Positions 22,472-32,888 are shown, counted from the stretch's first letter. The stretch is 64,000 bases of DNA from Nannochloropsis oceanica (GCA_004519485.1 CP038113.1:454501-518500), one strand, 5' to 3'. Translations and numbers: made by a program. The notes: generated from the sequence alone by a model not told the origin.

Positions 22472-22905
22472 TCACTCAGCAGACTTAAAAAGTTCGTCTT
22501 TGGCTGCCATGACATGCTCCTCTATATCTTCGGCATCCTTACTGGTCTCTATAGCCTTCTCAGCCTTAGCGTCGTATATAATCCATCGAAGCTTACACAC
22601 CGTCTTCAGCGCCAACGCCCGTCTCGGCATACTCCGCCTGAAGAAAAAGAAAGTGTAAATGCTGATACATGTTAGAAAAGGTCGGAGAAAGGGAGAATAA
22701 GCAATTCATTTGGAAGCAGAATATGAGAATCGCGTACAACAAGGAGGCAAACAAAAAGTTAATCCGCCACAGTGTATCACACACCATTCATTGTACCTCT
22801 CGTCCAACAAAAATATAGAATATGCGCGCACCGCCGGGCATCAAAACGAGGATGACAGTGGTGGCGGTCAGAAGTAAATGTAGACAAGCGAGTACATCAT
22901 ATTTT
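22472..22905 (-). pseudogene. Diverged LEA-like gene fragment next to the array
   Basis: On the minus strand, 22573-22472 encodes an Ala/Lys/Glu helix, DAKAEKAIETSKDAEDIEEH, then VMAAKDELFKSAE and a stop, in LEA style. A separate exon-like piece at 22637-22601, with a good TTTTCTTCAG acceptor, encodes AEYAETGVGAED. The two do not join in frame with usual splice sites. Further upstream, near 22905-22799, an open stretch encodes a hydrophobic segment (LLLTATTVILVLMPGGARIF) ending at a GTAC donor, reminiscent of the hydrophobic N-terminus of the array genes. I read this as an older, partly decayed relative of the tandem genes; a live gene with unusual splicing is possible. Confidence 0.4.
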
Positions 22906-23471
22906 TGATTTGGTTGCTATTTGATTTATTTACTATTGGTATGAGATGCATGCATGATTCAAAATCCAGCATAATAATCGACAATTTACATCTCCCAAAA
23001 GTTACGCTTTTCTAGGACGGAACTTGTCGTCCAAGTGCCGACTAAAATGCTTCAACCGCGTTCATCAGCGAGCAAAAGAAGTCAAGTAAGCACAGCCTCG
23101 CTCACCAATACCATGATTTATTGATATTTTTGGCCCAACCCTTCCAAGGTCAGGAACATGGGTTTGCGTACCTGATATGCTCTAATTTTGTGCTCTGGAC
23201 CTGCCCGGCGAATTTTATGGGGGCTCGCAGGCCCTTGAAGTTGCCCTATTCCACATCAATGATATCCCTCCCTCACACCGCCCTCACCCACATCCTACGT
23301 AACTCAAAGTACAGGATTAAAGCCCAATAACAGCAGCAACAGCTACAGCACGTGCTTTGGATGCAATAAACGTATTGCCTGCTGGCTAGCCAGTGGTGGA
23401 AGATTCCTTTCTCGTCCTCTCCTCCTCCTCATCATCAGCCCCGCCAATCTACAAGCGACAGTCGCATTTAT
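22906..23471. other. Intergenic region upstream of the RUS gene
   Basis: More AT-rich than its surroundings. I see no gene. It should contain the RUS promoter and 5' UTR. Confidence 0.35.
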
Positions 23472-25376
23472 ATGACGAGGACAAGAAGTGCGGCCCTGTC
23501 GTCCGCACCATTCTGTCGGGTATCAGCAACAAGCAAAGCCGGCATTACCACGCACCGTCATTTCCTCTTCTGTCTCTGCTTCTGCCTCCCACCCTGCCTC
23601 CTCCTTTACTGGACCACCGGCGACAGCAGTTCAAGAATAACAGGGCTCCTACCCCTCGTCGCTGCCTTTGCCTCCAAACTACCTTCTCCCTCCGTATATC
23701 CCCAAGCTCGCCGTCGTCGTCCCTACTCCTCCCTGTCCCCAAGTTCCCCACCACATATCGACGAGGACAACAATATCATGCCCATGGCCATTGTCACCAC
23801 CCGAAGCTCCGCTTCCAGACGGATGGCCGCTGTCAGCAGCACTGGCGCAAGGAGTAATTTGGTACATTTGACTGCCGTTCGGGGCGGGGATAGGGGGCGA
23901 GGAAGCGACAGCGAGCTCTTCTCTTCAGGTGCCACTGGTCTTGGCGCGACCGCCTCCTCCCATCCGTATGCCACAGGCGGACCTACAGCAGCAACTGGAG
24001 CAGCAGCAGTACTATCAAACACGCCTACTTTCGTTGAATCTTTCGATGGGGTCCGAAAGCGACGAGTGGGCTGGGATGCGGAACGCCGCAAATTTCAAGT
24101 TATCACACACCCCACCCATGGTGACAGCATCAAAGGTCGGATAGAACGATACCTCCGTCAGTCGTTTCTCCCCGATCACGTCACTCCTGATTATTACAAC
24201 TACACGCGCTGGCGGGTTTTGCAACGGCTCATCTCGGCGACGGTGTCAGTGTTTGGTACGCGGGCGTTACTCCTCGCCTTGGGGCTGAAGACAGAAAGGG
24301 TAGGGCTAACAGCAACGTTTAACTGGATCCAAAAAGACGCTTTTGGGAAATTTGGAAGGATCATGTGGGCATCAAAAATGGGCCGAAGGTTCGATTCAGA
24401 CGCAAAACGCTGGCGGTTCCGCTCGAGCCTTCTCTTTGCCGCCGGGACAGGCTTGGAAGTCCTGACGTACATTTTCCCGGCAGCGTTTTTATTGCTTGCC
24501 ACCATTGCGAATGTTTTAAAGCAAATGTCCATGTTGACCAGCTCGGCGACGCGAAACGCCATGTATAAAAGTTTTGCAGGTGACAGTCAGAACTTGGGGG
24601 ACATCACCGCGAAGGGCGAGGCTCAGATCGCAGTGGTTGATCTTCTGGGTATTTTGCTGGGTATCTTTTTGAGTAAGTCTATAGGGACGGCGCAGGTTGG
24701 AATGGCAGTGGCGTACATTTTGTTGAGTTGCGTGGATGTGTTTGCGATTTATAATGAGATCCGATCGGTGGTGTTCTCAAGTTTGAATCTGGAGAGGGGA
24801 GCGATGGTGGTGAAGGCCTTTGTGAGGAAGGGGAGGGAAGGAGTGCTGAATCCAAACGAGGCCTCGAGGGAGGAGAGGATCTTTTGGAACCCAGCTTCGA
24901 TCGATACCTCCATTTTCAGGACTGTCAGTCAGACGGGTTGTTCCCTTGAAGAGCTGCATAAGGTCCGTGAGGCCTTCTCTTCGGTGGAAAAGAAGGAGGG
25001 AGGGAGGGAGGGAGGCGTGGAGGGGGAGAAACATTTTTTGGTCACTTGGTCTCCGACGGTAGGAGCGTCGATTGTTTTGCATACAGGGGCTAATCAACGT
25101 GATATATTGAGGGCTCTGCTGACGTGGGCGTATTTTGAAGAGGCCTGGAAGGAGGGAGGGGTGGAGGAAGGGCAGAAGCAGAAACAACGGCAAGCGTGGT
25201 CGATGGAGGAGGAGAAGGAGGAGGATCAGAGGCAAGAGAGGGCGTTGGTGATGTTGAAGTCTGCACATGCCAAGGCCAAGGAGACGGAGGAATGTTTTTT
25301 GGAGGCACTGACGAACAAAGGATGGGATATGAGGCATACTGTGTTCGGGAAGATTAAGAAAAGGACGGAATGGTGA
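23472..25376 (+). CDS. RUS/DUF647-family membrane protein
   Basis: A 634-residue single-exon protein. After about 190 residues of N-terminal extension, the DUF647 (Root UVB Sensitive) domain runs from about residue 195 to 430. Its landmarks are SFLPDHVTPDYYNYTRWRVLQRLI, then SKMGRRFDSDAKRWRF, and GDITAKGEAQIAVVDLLG in the hydrophobic C-terminal half. The P-x-x-V-(S/T)-x-D-Y opening is characteristic. The N-terminus has a hydrophobic run (HFLFCLCFCLPPCLLLYW) and later VAAFAS, so a two-part plastid address is possible. RUS1/RUS2 in plants act in early seedling UV-B responses, vitamin B6 balance and auxin transport; the molecular role is unsettled. The last 100 residues are Lys/Glu/Gln-rich. It converges on the next gene. 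Confidence 0.82.
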   Translation: MTRTRSAALSSAPFCRVSATSKAGITTHRHFLFCLCFCLPPCLLLYWTTGDSSSRITGLLPLVAAFASKLPSPSVYPQARRRRPYSSLSPSSPPHIDEDNNIMPMAIVTTRSSASRRMAAVSSTGARSNLVHLTAVRGGDRGRGSDSELFSSGATGLGATASSHPYATGGPTAATGAAAVLSNTPTFVESFDGVRKRRVGWDAERRKFQVITHPTHGDSIKGRIERYLRQSFLPDHVTPDYYNYTRWRVLQRLISATVSVFGTRALLLALGLKTERVGLTATFNWIQKDAFGKFGRIMWASKMGRRFDSDAKRWRFRSSLLFAAGTGLEVLTYIFPAAFLLLATIANVLKQMSMLTSSATRNAMYKSFAGDSQNLGDITAKGEAQIAVVDLLGILLGIFLSKSIGTAQVGMAVAYILLSCVDVFAIYNEIRSVVFSSLNLERGAMVVKAFVRKGREGVLNPNEASREERIFWNPASIDTSIFRTVSQTGCSLEELHKVREAFSSVEKKEGGREGGVEGEKHFLVTWSPTVGASIVLHTGANQRDILRALLTWAYFEEAWKEGGVEEGQKQKQRQAWSMEEEKEEDQRQERALVMLKSAHAKAKETEECFLEALTNKGWDMRHTVFGKIKKRTEW

Positions 25377-25567
25377 GGAGAAGGAAGAAGAGGGAGGAGA
25401 AGGAGGGAGAGGAGGAGATGGTGATGACGTGCAAGTGAAAGATGAGAGACACGTGCATGCGTTTACCAGGAGTCTCCTTCCCTATCTGGCCTGAGTGTCA
25501 GCTCAAATGGCGAGGCAATTAGCACACAGAGACCAATAGAAAGGAGGGATAAGTAGCAGTAGGAGAA

Positions 25568-25577
25568 GTAGCAGCAG

Positions 25578-25610
<33 letters not shown>

Positions 25611-25640
25611 TTGCATGTGCAACAGCAGCAGCGGCAGCTG
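25568..25640. repeat. CAG/CAA-rich triplet tract
   Basis: Imperfect CAG and CAA triplets downstream of the RUS gene. A Cys-rich frame across it on the minus strand is a by-product of the repeat. Confidence 0.85.
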
Positions 25641-26001
25641 CTGCAAGAGCATCTCAACAGTGACAAGACATATAAGTAGAGGAAAAGCAGCCGTACGTCC
25701 GTATTACGTGGTGGCAGCACAGGAAGGCGGCGATGCGGAAAAAGTGACCAGTGTATTTAAATGCAAAGGAATGGAAAAAAGAATGACTTGACTCGAGAGG
25801 GAGGCATTACACTTTTTAAGGGAGAAATCATCCTCAGCAATAGTTTTTTTTAAAAAAAAAAAAAGACCTTGCGCGTGTTGGGTAATCTTTATGATATTTG
25901 GTGGGTTATTATGAAAGCTGGTTTCCCTTGCAAGTGATTAATGGTGATTCCCCTCTTCCGGGCATTGTGCCGCGAGGCCGGGGCATCCTACCGTGTGAGA
26001 T

Positions 26002-26065
26002 TTCCTCACGTGTGAGGCCCCGCATAGGCTTGGTTCCTCACGTGTGAGGCCCCGCATAGGCTTGG
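26002..26065. repeat. Tandem 32-base repeat, each with a palindromic CACGTG core
   Basis: Two exact units, 26002-26033 and 26034-26065. Each contains CCTCACGTGTGAGG, an inverted repeat with 6-base arms and a GT centre, holding the E-box/G-box core CACGTG. A related GTGTGAG lies just before the first unit, pairing with its CTCAC across five bases. CACGTG is bound by bHLH and bZIP factors in plants and algae, but this position is downstream of both neighbouring genes. Confidence 0.85.
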
Positions 26066-26440
26066 ACCAGCTCAATTTTTGTTCGAGGTACTGTGTTACT
26101 GACGTCATGTGCTTCGGTGAGCTCTCGTCTGTCTTGGGCTGTCTGACTTTGCTTTCCGGTGCTTGATTATATGGCATATTCTGTGCTTTACCCTTTCATC
26201 AAGTAGCATAAAATCCCCTTTCTCAGTTCTTGGCTTATCTCTTGTCAAATGAATACTTTTTTGAAATGATTTGTTTTGGAAACCCCAAACATTTGTGTGT
26301 GCATCTTCTGATTCTCCGCTGCAGCTATAATGTAAAACTTACACCCCTCATCACCTTGTCTACATCTACTCCCTAAGCCGCCCTCTTTGTGGTTCCATCT
26401 AAGACTATAACGAACGCCATTCTTCTTCTACTCTTTCACC

Positions 26441-27529
26441 CTATCCTTGCATCAACGCCCGCGATAGAGAAGGTGAAGCCACCACATCATTTATATTACT
26501 TATCACCCATTCCAACTCCTCCTCCCTCTCCCCTCCCAACCAATCACTCTCAAACGTAAAGAAATGGATCTTCCTCTCTTTTTCCACTCCCGCGCCCCAT
26601 CCTTCCTCCTTCTTCTCCTTCAAGCCCCCAAACCAAAAAATTTCCCTCACATTTATCTCTACCTCCGCCACTAAGCGTCGGGGAACATCACCCTCCAGCT
26701 CTTGTAACAGCCTTCCTTCCGGACCAATCACCCCCTCCAAGATATGTGTCAAGGCCTCCTCCCTCCCCATCGTTCCCCCGAAGAAATAATACGTGTTCTT
26801 AGACAGCAAACCCTCTTCCATCCGTAACGATTGTAACCTCGCTTCAACTGACTCTACCCGTAAAAAAGGTTGGACGCCAGCCTCGGTATAAGACCTTTTG
26901 ACATCCTCCAAGAAACAAGACAAGTCCGGGGTACAGTAGTTCGACTGTGTAAAGGAGCTGCTGCCACAGGTTGGAGTCAGATATGATTCAGCGACGGCTA
27001 AGTAGGCTTGCTCGGACCCTTTTGCGAAGTCGTCTGCTAAGGAATGAAAAAGATCTTGGATAATCTCATTGCTGGCATGGTTGCGATAGTGCGAGGAATA
27101 AGATGGCGATGTTGGATCAAGCTTCGTTTCCTTAACCAGTCGCTGGATACGCGGTGCTACCTTGGTTTGAACGTCTTGGCCTGGGATGAAGCCCCAGGGC
27201 AGCAGCAACCGATTTTGGGAGGGTCCCAAGACTTCGCGCCAGCAAACGTTATGTCCCTTCCACCGCGGGAATAGGGCACGTGTCCAGGCCGTGAGGGACA
27301 TAATGACGAAAAGGCTACAGCTCCAGAAAAGAAGCAGTGCGGTATAGATAAGGGCCACGTTAGGTCGCCGTGTTCTGTTGATGTCGCGTTGTGGGGGCGT
27401 AAGGGGAGGGGCGATCAGCTTGGTAATTGAGTGTGGCCCAGGCTTGTCGAGTGGTAAACTACCGAGAATCACGGTCGAATCCAAGATGTCTTTTAGAAAG
27501 GAATGTGTGGGAAATGCTAGAGAGGACAC
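26441..27529 (-). CDS. Orphan membrane protein, start unresolved
   Basis: An open frame of about 360 codons whose first codon here is GTG, so the true start lies elsewhere. A CTCTAG acceptor near 27519 and a CTTG|GTAAGC donor near 27557 suggest an upstream exon, but that exon has no ATG in frame. Translation may instead begin at the internal Met of MSLTAWTRALFPRW. The chain has one strong membrane span (VALIYTALLLFWSCSLFVIM), then about 270 soluble residues including NTYYFFGGTMGREEALTHIL and VEINVREIFWFGG. I recognise no family. The frame is long, non-repetitive and has balanced amino-acid use, so I take it as a real gene. Confidence 0.55.
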   Translation of the reverse strand: MSSLAFPTHSFLKDILDSTVILGSLPLDKPGPHSITKLIAPPLTPPQRDINRTRRPNVALIYTALLLFWSCSLFVIMSLTAWTRALFPRWKGHNVCWREVLGPSQNRLLLPWGFIPGQDVQTKVAPRIQRLVKETKLDPTSPSYSSHYRNHASNEIIQDLFHSLADDFAKGSEQAYLAVAESYLTPTCGSSSFTQSNYCTPDLSCFLEDVKRSYTEAGVQPFLRVESVEARLQSLRMEEGLLSKNTYYFFGGTMGREEALTHILEGVIGPEGRLLQELEGDVPRRLVAEVEINVREIFWFGGLKEKKEEGWGAGVEKERKIHFFTFESDWLGGEREEELEWVISNINDVVASPSLSRALMQG

Positions 27530-28036
27530 AAATAGCAGGAATCGACATGGTGCTTACCAAGGTAGTTGAAAGTTGAAGTTGAGAGTTGTTTGGGCAAGAA
27601 GAGGCAGAAGCGAGAGGAACAAGAGGAGGCAGAAGTAGATGAGGCAGGTATTACGATATTACGAGGCTGGGGAATAGTAGTTCTTTGAGTTCCTACATCT
27701 CTCTAGAACTATCGCATGCAACCTGACGTCTTCGAGGACTTGCATACGAGGGGGAGCCTCCCAACAATAAATTGTTGTCATCCCTTATTTCCTTGTCCGA
27801 GTTTTTCTAGCGACTTTGACAGGTTTTTTGACCTGGCAATAGTAGGGCACCATGCCGTTTGGAAACATGGAACGCCCAAAAGTTTAGGCTCTCTGAGGAT
27901 TGTAGGCAAGCATACACGGCATACTTCCCCGAAAAAGTGGCCAAAGACAGGCAACAGATCGGAATCCAATTATACCTTAGCTTGTGCCCCTTCTTTCCAC
28001 TCCCACACAACCCGTCTCATAGGCCGTAATATCAGC

Positions 28037-29317
28037 ATGAGGACAGATGACTTGCCGACGCTCCGCCAAACGTTGCAGGTTCTTGAGCAACAGCACGCGG
28101 CGCTCGATGCAGAGGAGCAGATGATCGAGTCTGAGGTACGTGGAGTGTTGGCATTGGGGTGGAATCGTCGTGTCGTAGAAGTTCCTCGAACACATCAAAA
28201 TCCGTCCACTCTTCCCGCACAGATCAAAAAGAAGAAAATTGAGGTGAACCGGAACGAGGCCCGGCTCAAGAGCTTGCAGACCGTAAGGTACATATTTGTT
28301 TGTGGCGAGAAAGGAATAAATCGGGTCATTTTCTGATCACGCATTCTGGGGTGAGCCCCAACATAAGCTCTCTTCCTTTCTTTCCCTCTCCCCTCTCACG
28401 GCCCCCATCTCACCCCTCTCCCCTCGTACACGACAGCCCGGCATTCATGGGAGAATACACACTCCTCGAAGAAGAGCTCGAGAAACAGTATGAGGTGTAC
28501 GTGCGGCGTTTCCGGAACGTGGAGTACTTAGAGCATGAACTTGACAGGCTCCGCGTGGCGGAACACGCCAAGCAAGCGCGCGCGGAGAGGCGGCTTAGAA
28601 GGATGCAACAAGAAGTGCAGGCAGAGGAGGAACGAAGGCTGGGAAGAGGTGGAAAAAAGGCAGGAGTTCAAGGTGGAAGCAAAGGAGGTGGCGGTGTGTT
28701 TGCCAAGGTACGTTTTGGGAAGTGGTTGTATTTTGGCGCAGGGGAGGAGGAATCCTCACTTCGCACTCTTCATCTATACAGGATTACGACTACCGTTTGG
28801 GGGGCAACAGCAATAAAGCCAGCAGCAGTAGCATAAGGAGAGCAAGAAGCACGGCCAGGTACGTAAGATGGAAAAGGGGAAAATTGCGGGAAGTGCATTA
28901 ATTCATGTGGCCTCTCCTTGCTTCCCATTCCCCTCTTCTTCCAGATCCGTCATCCGATCCCAACAACCATCACCACCACCCTCCTCCTCTTCAAGCCATC
29001 AACCAGTGGAACACCTGTATCAATACCCACAGCACGCTCAAATCTTGGGACCAGGCAATCGGAAGGCCTCCACCGCCTCTTCAATTCTTGACATGGGGAC
29101 TAAGCGTTCCTCGCCTTCCTCATTGGGTGAGGACACGGAAGGGACTTTGGAGGGTGGGGGGGAAGAGGATAGTGAGGAAGAAGAGGAGATAGAGGAGGAT
29201 GATTCGTCTTTGTTGCCAGCGGAGGAGGAAGAGGATGAGCAGGACGACGAGGAAAGGGAAAAGGGGACAAAGGGGGGGGAGGGCTTTTACCACCAGATGG
29301 AGGAAGACGATTTTTGA
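28037..29317 (+). CDS. CLUAP1: CLUAP1/IFT38 homologue lacking the N-terminal domain
   Basis: Five exons: 28037-28135, 28223-28287, 28437-28707, 28782-28858 and 28945-29317. The first coiled coil (TLRQTLQVLEQQHAALDAEE) runs into KKKKIEVNRNEARLKSLQTV and PAFMGEYTLLEEELEKQYEV, then FRNVEYLEHELDRL. These match CLUAP1's R-P-x-F-M-(D/G)-E-Y, E-L-E-K-Q-Y and (R/N)-x-x-Y-L-E blocks. The C-terminus is Ser/Pro-rich then acidic, ending EEDDF; known CLUAP1 ends in DNDF. CLUAP1 (IFT38, qilin, DYF-3) is an IFT-B subunit needed to build cilia. The first roughly 180 residues, a calponin-homology-like domain, are absent. Upstream sequence does not encode them, and the opposite-strand gene starts about 500 bases away. 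Confidence 0.72.
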
Positions 29318-29740
29318 GAAGACAGCGAGCTAGCATGCAAAGAAAATAATGGTAGAAGTTGTAGATTCTTTGTTGAGCTGATTTTGTTTCTTCGTCGGCG
29401 TGCGTTGAAAACCAAAAACGGAAGGGAATGTAGGCCCGGAATCGAAGCATGGGCCGCCAGACAAGGTGAAACATATACTCTCACCACCTGCCTCCGAGGA
29501 AAATGCGAGAAGCACGAGCTCCCCCCAGGCGGTGTTCGCACAAAGACTTTGTAGTCTATGTCAGACTGGTGCATTTGACGACATGACAAGGCTCCTTATC
29601 AGCTAGATACGAAGGACTGAGCATATGCAACCACACGTCCACAATTGCATTTGTCTGTTTACCTTCTTCCTTTCAGTCGTCAACAAACCCCGCAAAACAA
29701 GTGGCACAGGGCAACAAGAGGACCACCAACAAGGAAAGTC

Positions 29741-31001
29741 ATGGGAGAGCAGACAGAGCTCAAGACTGTCAAGGAGCAGGTCGTCGACCTGGCTGTGACA
29801 GAGGGTACGTCCTGCCGGTTCGCCCACCCCTCTATCCCTTCCTTTCTCTCTCCCTTCCTCCCTATTTCACTCCCTCCCTTTCCTCCTCTTTCCGACATCA
29901 CTGCTTCCAAATCCTCACATTGCAGGTGTCCGCGCAGGTGTGGGTGCGGGATGCTTGGCAGGCTTGGGGGTATTTGCGGCCGACAAATACAGTCCTTGGT
30001 AAGTGAAAACGGCCATGTGTGAGTGGCATTGATGTAGGCCATATTCCCCTTTTAGGGCTACCACCACCACCCATGTTCTCATATACACTCCGCAATCCTT
30101 CGCCTTTTTTGCAGGTTTCATAAATCGTTGGGCATCAGCGGGAAGGTAGGCACGGTCATGATTGCCATTACGGGGAGCTTCTTCCTTTTCACCGAGCTGG
30201 TACGTAGAAAGAGAGGATGAGGATAATGGGTTTATGAGGGGAGGAGACATATTGACTCAGATGGATTATACAATACGACGACTGTTTCTGGTGGGGCTAC
30301 AGGACCCAATGTAATAGCACTGCGTGTGTTATGATTGGCGTAGATTGCCATGGCCATTAATGTGTGTCGGTCTCTCGGCATTCCCTTTGTTCTGGGTGTC
30401 TGGTTATCTCTTTCCCCTCTACCCTCTTCCCTCCCTCATCCTCAACATCCACCTACCTCCATGTCAGGCGCTTGTTGACGCCCAACGTCACCCGAAGGAA
30501 TACGGCTTTGACGATTCCCCTGCCCTCATCACCGACGCCGCGACCGCTGCTGCTGCTGCTGCTGCTGAAGAGGCCAGAATTGCCAAGAGCAGCAATTATG
30601 AGATGGTCCACTTTAAGCCTCGGTATTTGTTCGCTAAGGCCGCGAATCATTTGTACGACCACCCTTTTCAGATGCTGATCGCGATGAGTGCACCGATCAT
30701 AGGTGGATTTTTCTACACGGAGATGCAGAAGCCAGGTAAGGGAGGGTGGGAGGGAGGGAGAGAAGGAGTGTTTTATTCACGTGCTTGCTGGTGAGTCCTC
30801 CACGAGTTTTACATGCTGTCTCAATCCATTTTTAATTACTCTTCCCAATTAATCACAGGCTTGAAACTGTCGCAACGCATCATCCACACGCGAGTCCAAG
30901 GCCAAGCGTCCGTCATTCTGATTTTGGCATTAACGATGGGCTTTCGGGAATGGATGACCAAACACGGTGGCCGCATCCCTTTGGATAAAGAGGACTCGTA
31001 A
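29741..31001 (+). CDS. HIG1-domain membrane protein, probably mitochondrial
   Basis: Five exons, 29741-29804, 29926-29998, 30115-30199, 30468-30735 and 30859-31001, all frame-compatible, giving 210 residues. The N-terminal half has two hydrophobic segments, AGVGAGCLAGLGVFAADKY and GTVMIAITGSFFLFTEL. An Ala-rich loop coded by a GCT run follows. The C-terminal half, HPFQMLIAMSAPIIGGFFY, then GLKLSQRIIHTRVQGQ and LALTMGFREWM, matches the HIG1 pattern with its S-Q-R-I-x-H-x-R-V-x-G-Q signature between two membrane spans. HIG1 proteins such as Rcf1 and HIGD1/2 help assemble or regulate respiratory complexes III and IV. Localisation here is inferred from family, since no clear presequence is visible. 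Confidence 0.72.
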
Positions 31002-31699
31002 ATTAAAATGAAGCGAGTGTGGAGAGCGGATGGTCAAGAGGAAAGGTGTACATGAAGAGGCAACGGCTGAGGGAGTAAGAGTGAACATGCATGGCAAGGA
31101 AAAGAAAGATTCTGAGGCAGAGGAATGAGTAGAGGGAGTTTTTCGCAGATATCGAAGTCGAATGCAGGATGTTGGTCACACATTTTTGCGTGGTTAGCGT
31201 GGTAGTTGAAGGGTGGGCGAGAGAGGGGAGAAAGTTTACGATGGGACGACGACGACCCAAAAACAAAAACCACAATCTTATCGACGGTGCACGCATCGAA
31301 TATTGGCGCCGTCATGAAGTGGTATCTAGTTTTTTTGAGGCGCAAAAAAGGCACGAAATGGGCCGGCTGGAGCTGAGCCACAACATCTTCCCGTGGACCC
31401 CCCTCGACCCGCTCGCTTTCCTTCGACGCTTCTCTCCCTCTCTCACCCCCTTGCTCTGCTAGATCGCTTCCTTGATATGCAGTTGCCCTATCCGACGCTT
31501 GTTCACGCCTTGTCTTTCTCAATCATTTGGGGTGTGGCGTGTGGATGTTCAGTCATAGAGAGCGACGCGACCAAAAGTTGCCAGGCAAACAATCTCGTTG
31601 AAGGCAACCCTGTAGGATTTGCTTCGACAGATACCTTCCGTTCCCTCGCTCTATCTCACCCAAGACAACCCCTCCTGAAACTCTTTTACAGCTTAAACC
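31002..31699. other. Intergenic region upstream of the plastid orphan gene
   Basis: I see no gene. The last 300 bases should include the promoter and 5' UTR of the plastid protein gene. Confidence 0.35.
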
Positions 31700-32888
31700 A
31701 TGCGTACGGTCACGACGCTTGTGGCGCTGTCTGCCTTGATGGGAGCAAGTGCCTTCTTGGCCCCTGTACCGGCGCCTCAGCAGGTATGTCGTTAGTGGCG
31801 AGGACGAGCAATGGATGCGAGGAGGCTTTTGACACGTCGCTATGGTGTTCGGCTGGAAAAAAATGGCAGTGAGAGACGCGATGTATGTGTACAAATACCG
31901 AGATGTTTCATCCTGTTGATGTGACCGTGGAAAAAACCCCAGTCTTGTCTCTCTTGGTTGCCACTCTCTCCCAGGGTGTACCTTTTTTGCCTTTCATCCC
32001 CTACGCTCCCTCCTTACCACATATATTGTACGAACGACGATGGCGAAAAGCAGTTTAAGCCTGCTGTGCTTATGCCTTTTAAATTTCCCTGTCTTCTATC
32101 CAAACTCCTCTGTTTCCCAGCGGCGGAAACCAGCGCTCGCATTCCCAACCTCACCCCTCTGCCTCTCTTCCTCATTGTCGCTCACGACACCTTTCTCCTC
32201 TCCGCATGAAACTTTCCCCCTATCATTTTTTCAGCACACCCGTGTCCAGGCTGGTGCCAGCGCAGATAACGACGATGACTGGAAGAGTATCATTAACTCG
32301 GAAGCCAACCTTTCCAACTATCTGGGCCAGAGTGGCTTCCGCTACAACATGAACCAAACCCCGGAAGAGGACAAGACGGAGGGACGCAACCTGTTCTCGA
32401 AGATGTTTGGTGCTACCAGTAATAACGCGGCGCGTATGTCGGCCCGCTCTTATGGACGGTCGCTGACTATTGACACGTACGATGCTGCCAAGGCAGCTGA
32501 GAACAAGGAGTGGATCGCCAAGTACGGGTACAAGCGATGGGGCACTTCCTACGTGGACAAGTCCGACCTCGAGACCGAAAAGAGCGCCGCCGCCACCTCC
32601 ATTGCCCCGAAGAAGGCTGCACCTGCCCCCAAGGCGGCTAGCAAGCCCGAATTTTCCTTCCCTAAGTTCGGTGGTGGAGGTGGAGCGAAGAGCGCGGCAG
32701 CGGCGCCTGCTAAGAAGACGAGCCCCGTCAAGGTGACGGCTGCCAAACCCGCCGCTGCTGCCAAGCCCGCTGCACCTGCTGCTGCTCCTAAGGCCAAGGC
32801 TGCTGCTCCCGCTACGGGGCCCTTGGCCAGCAAGCCCCAAGCGCAGGGGAAGGGGAACCTCAATCTGCTTAAGAAGCAGAGCAATTAA
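31700..32888 (+). CDS. Plastid-targeted orphan with Ala/Lys/Pro-rich tail
   Basis: Two exons, 31700-31783 and 32235-32888, phase 0, giving 245 residues. The first exon encodes exactly a signal peptide with the heterokont plastid junction, VTTLVALSALMGASAFLAPV, and the transit-like part follows. The mature N-terminal half (INSEANLSNYLGQSGFRYNM, then LFSKMFGATSNNAARMSARS, YGRSLTIDTYDAA, IAKYGYKRWGTSYVDKSDLE) is a well-defined, non-repetitive domain I do not recognise. The C-terminal 95 residues are Ala/Lys/Pro-rich with a Gly-rich patch, like a linker histone or pyruvoyl-lipoyl linker. The signal exon split from the mature exon suggests the address was gained by exon addition. Function unknown. 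Confidence 0.72.

Larger units (their letters stand above)
25377..26440. other. Convergent intergenic region with repeats
   Basis: Between the 3' ends of two converging genes. It holds a CAG/CAA-rich tract (about 25568-25640), a T-run followed by an A-run (25843-25864) and the 32-base palindromic tandem repeat. I see no gene. Confidence 0.45.

Noticed and set aside
25463-25720. Cys-rich minus-strand frame resembling a small cysteine-rich peptide
   Set aside because: The Cys run comes only from the CAG repeat read on the other strand; no signal peptide or spacing pattern.
29405-29510. tRNA-like stretch on the minus strand (GCTTCGATTC near a GGCCC/GGGCC pair, with a GGTGG D-arm-like part)
   Set aside because: The T stem does not pair around a 7-base loop and the acceptor stem has mismatches, so it does not fold as a tRNA.
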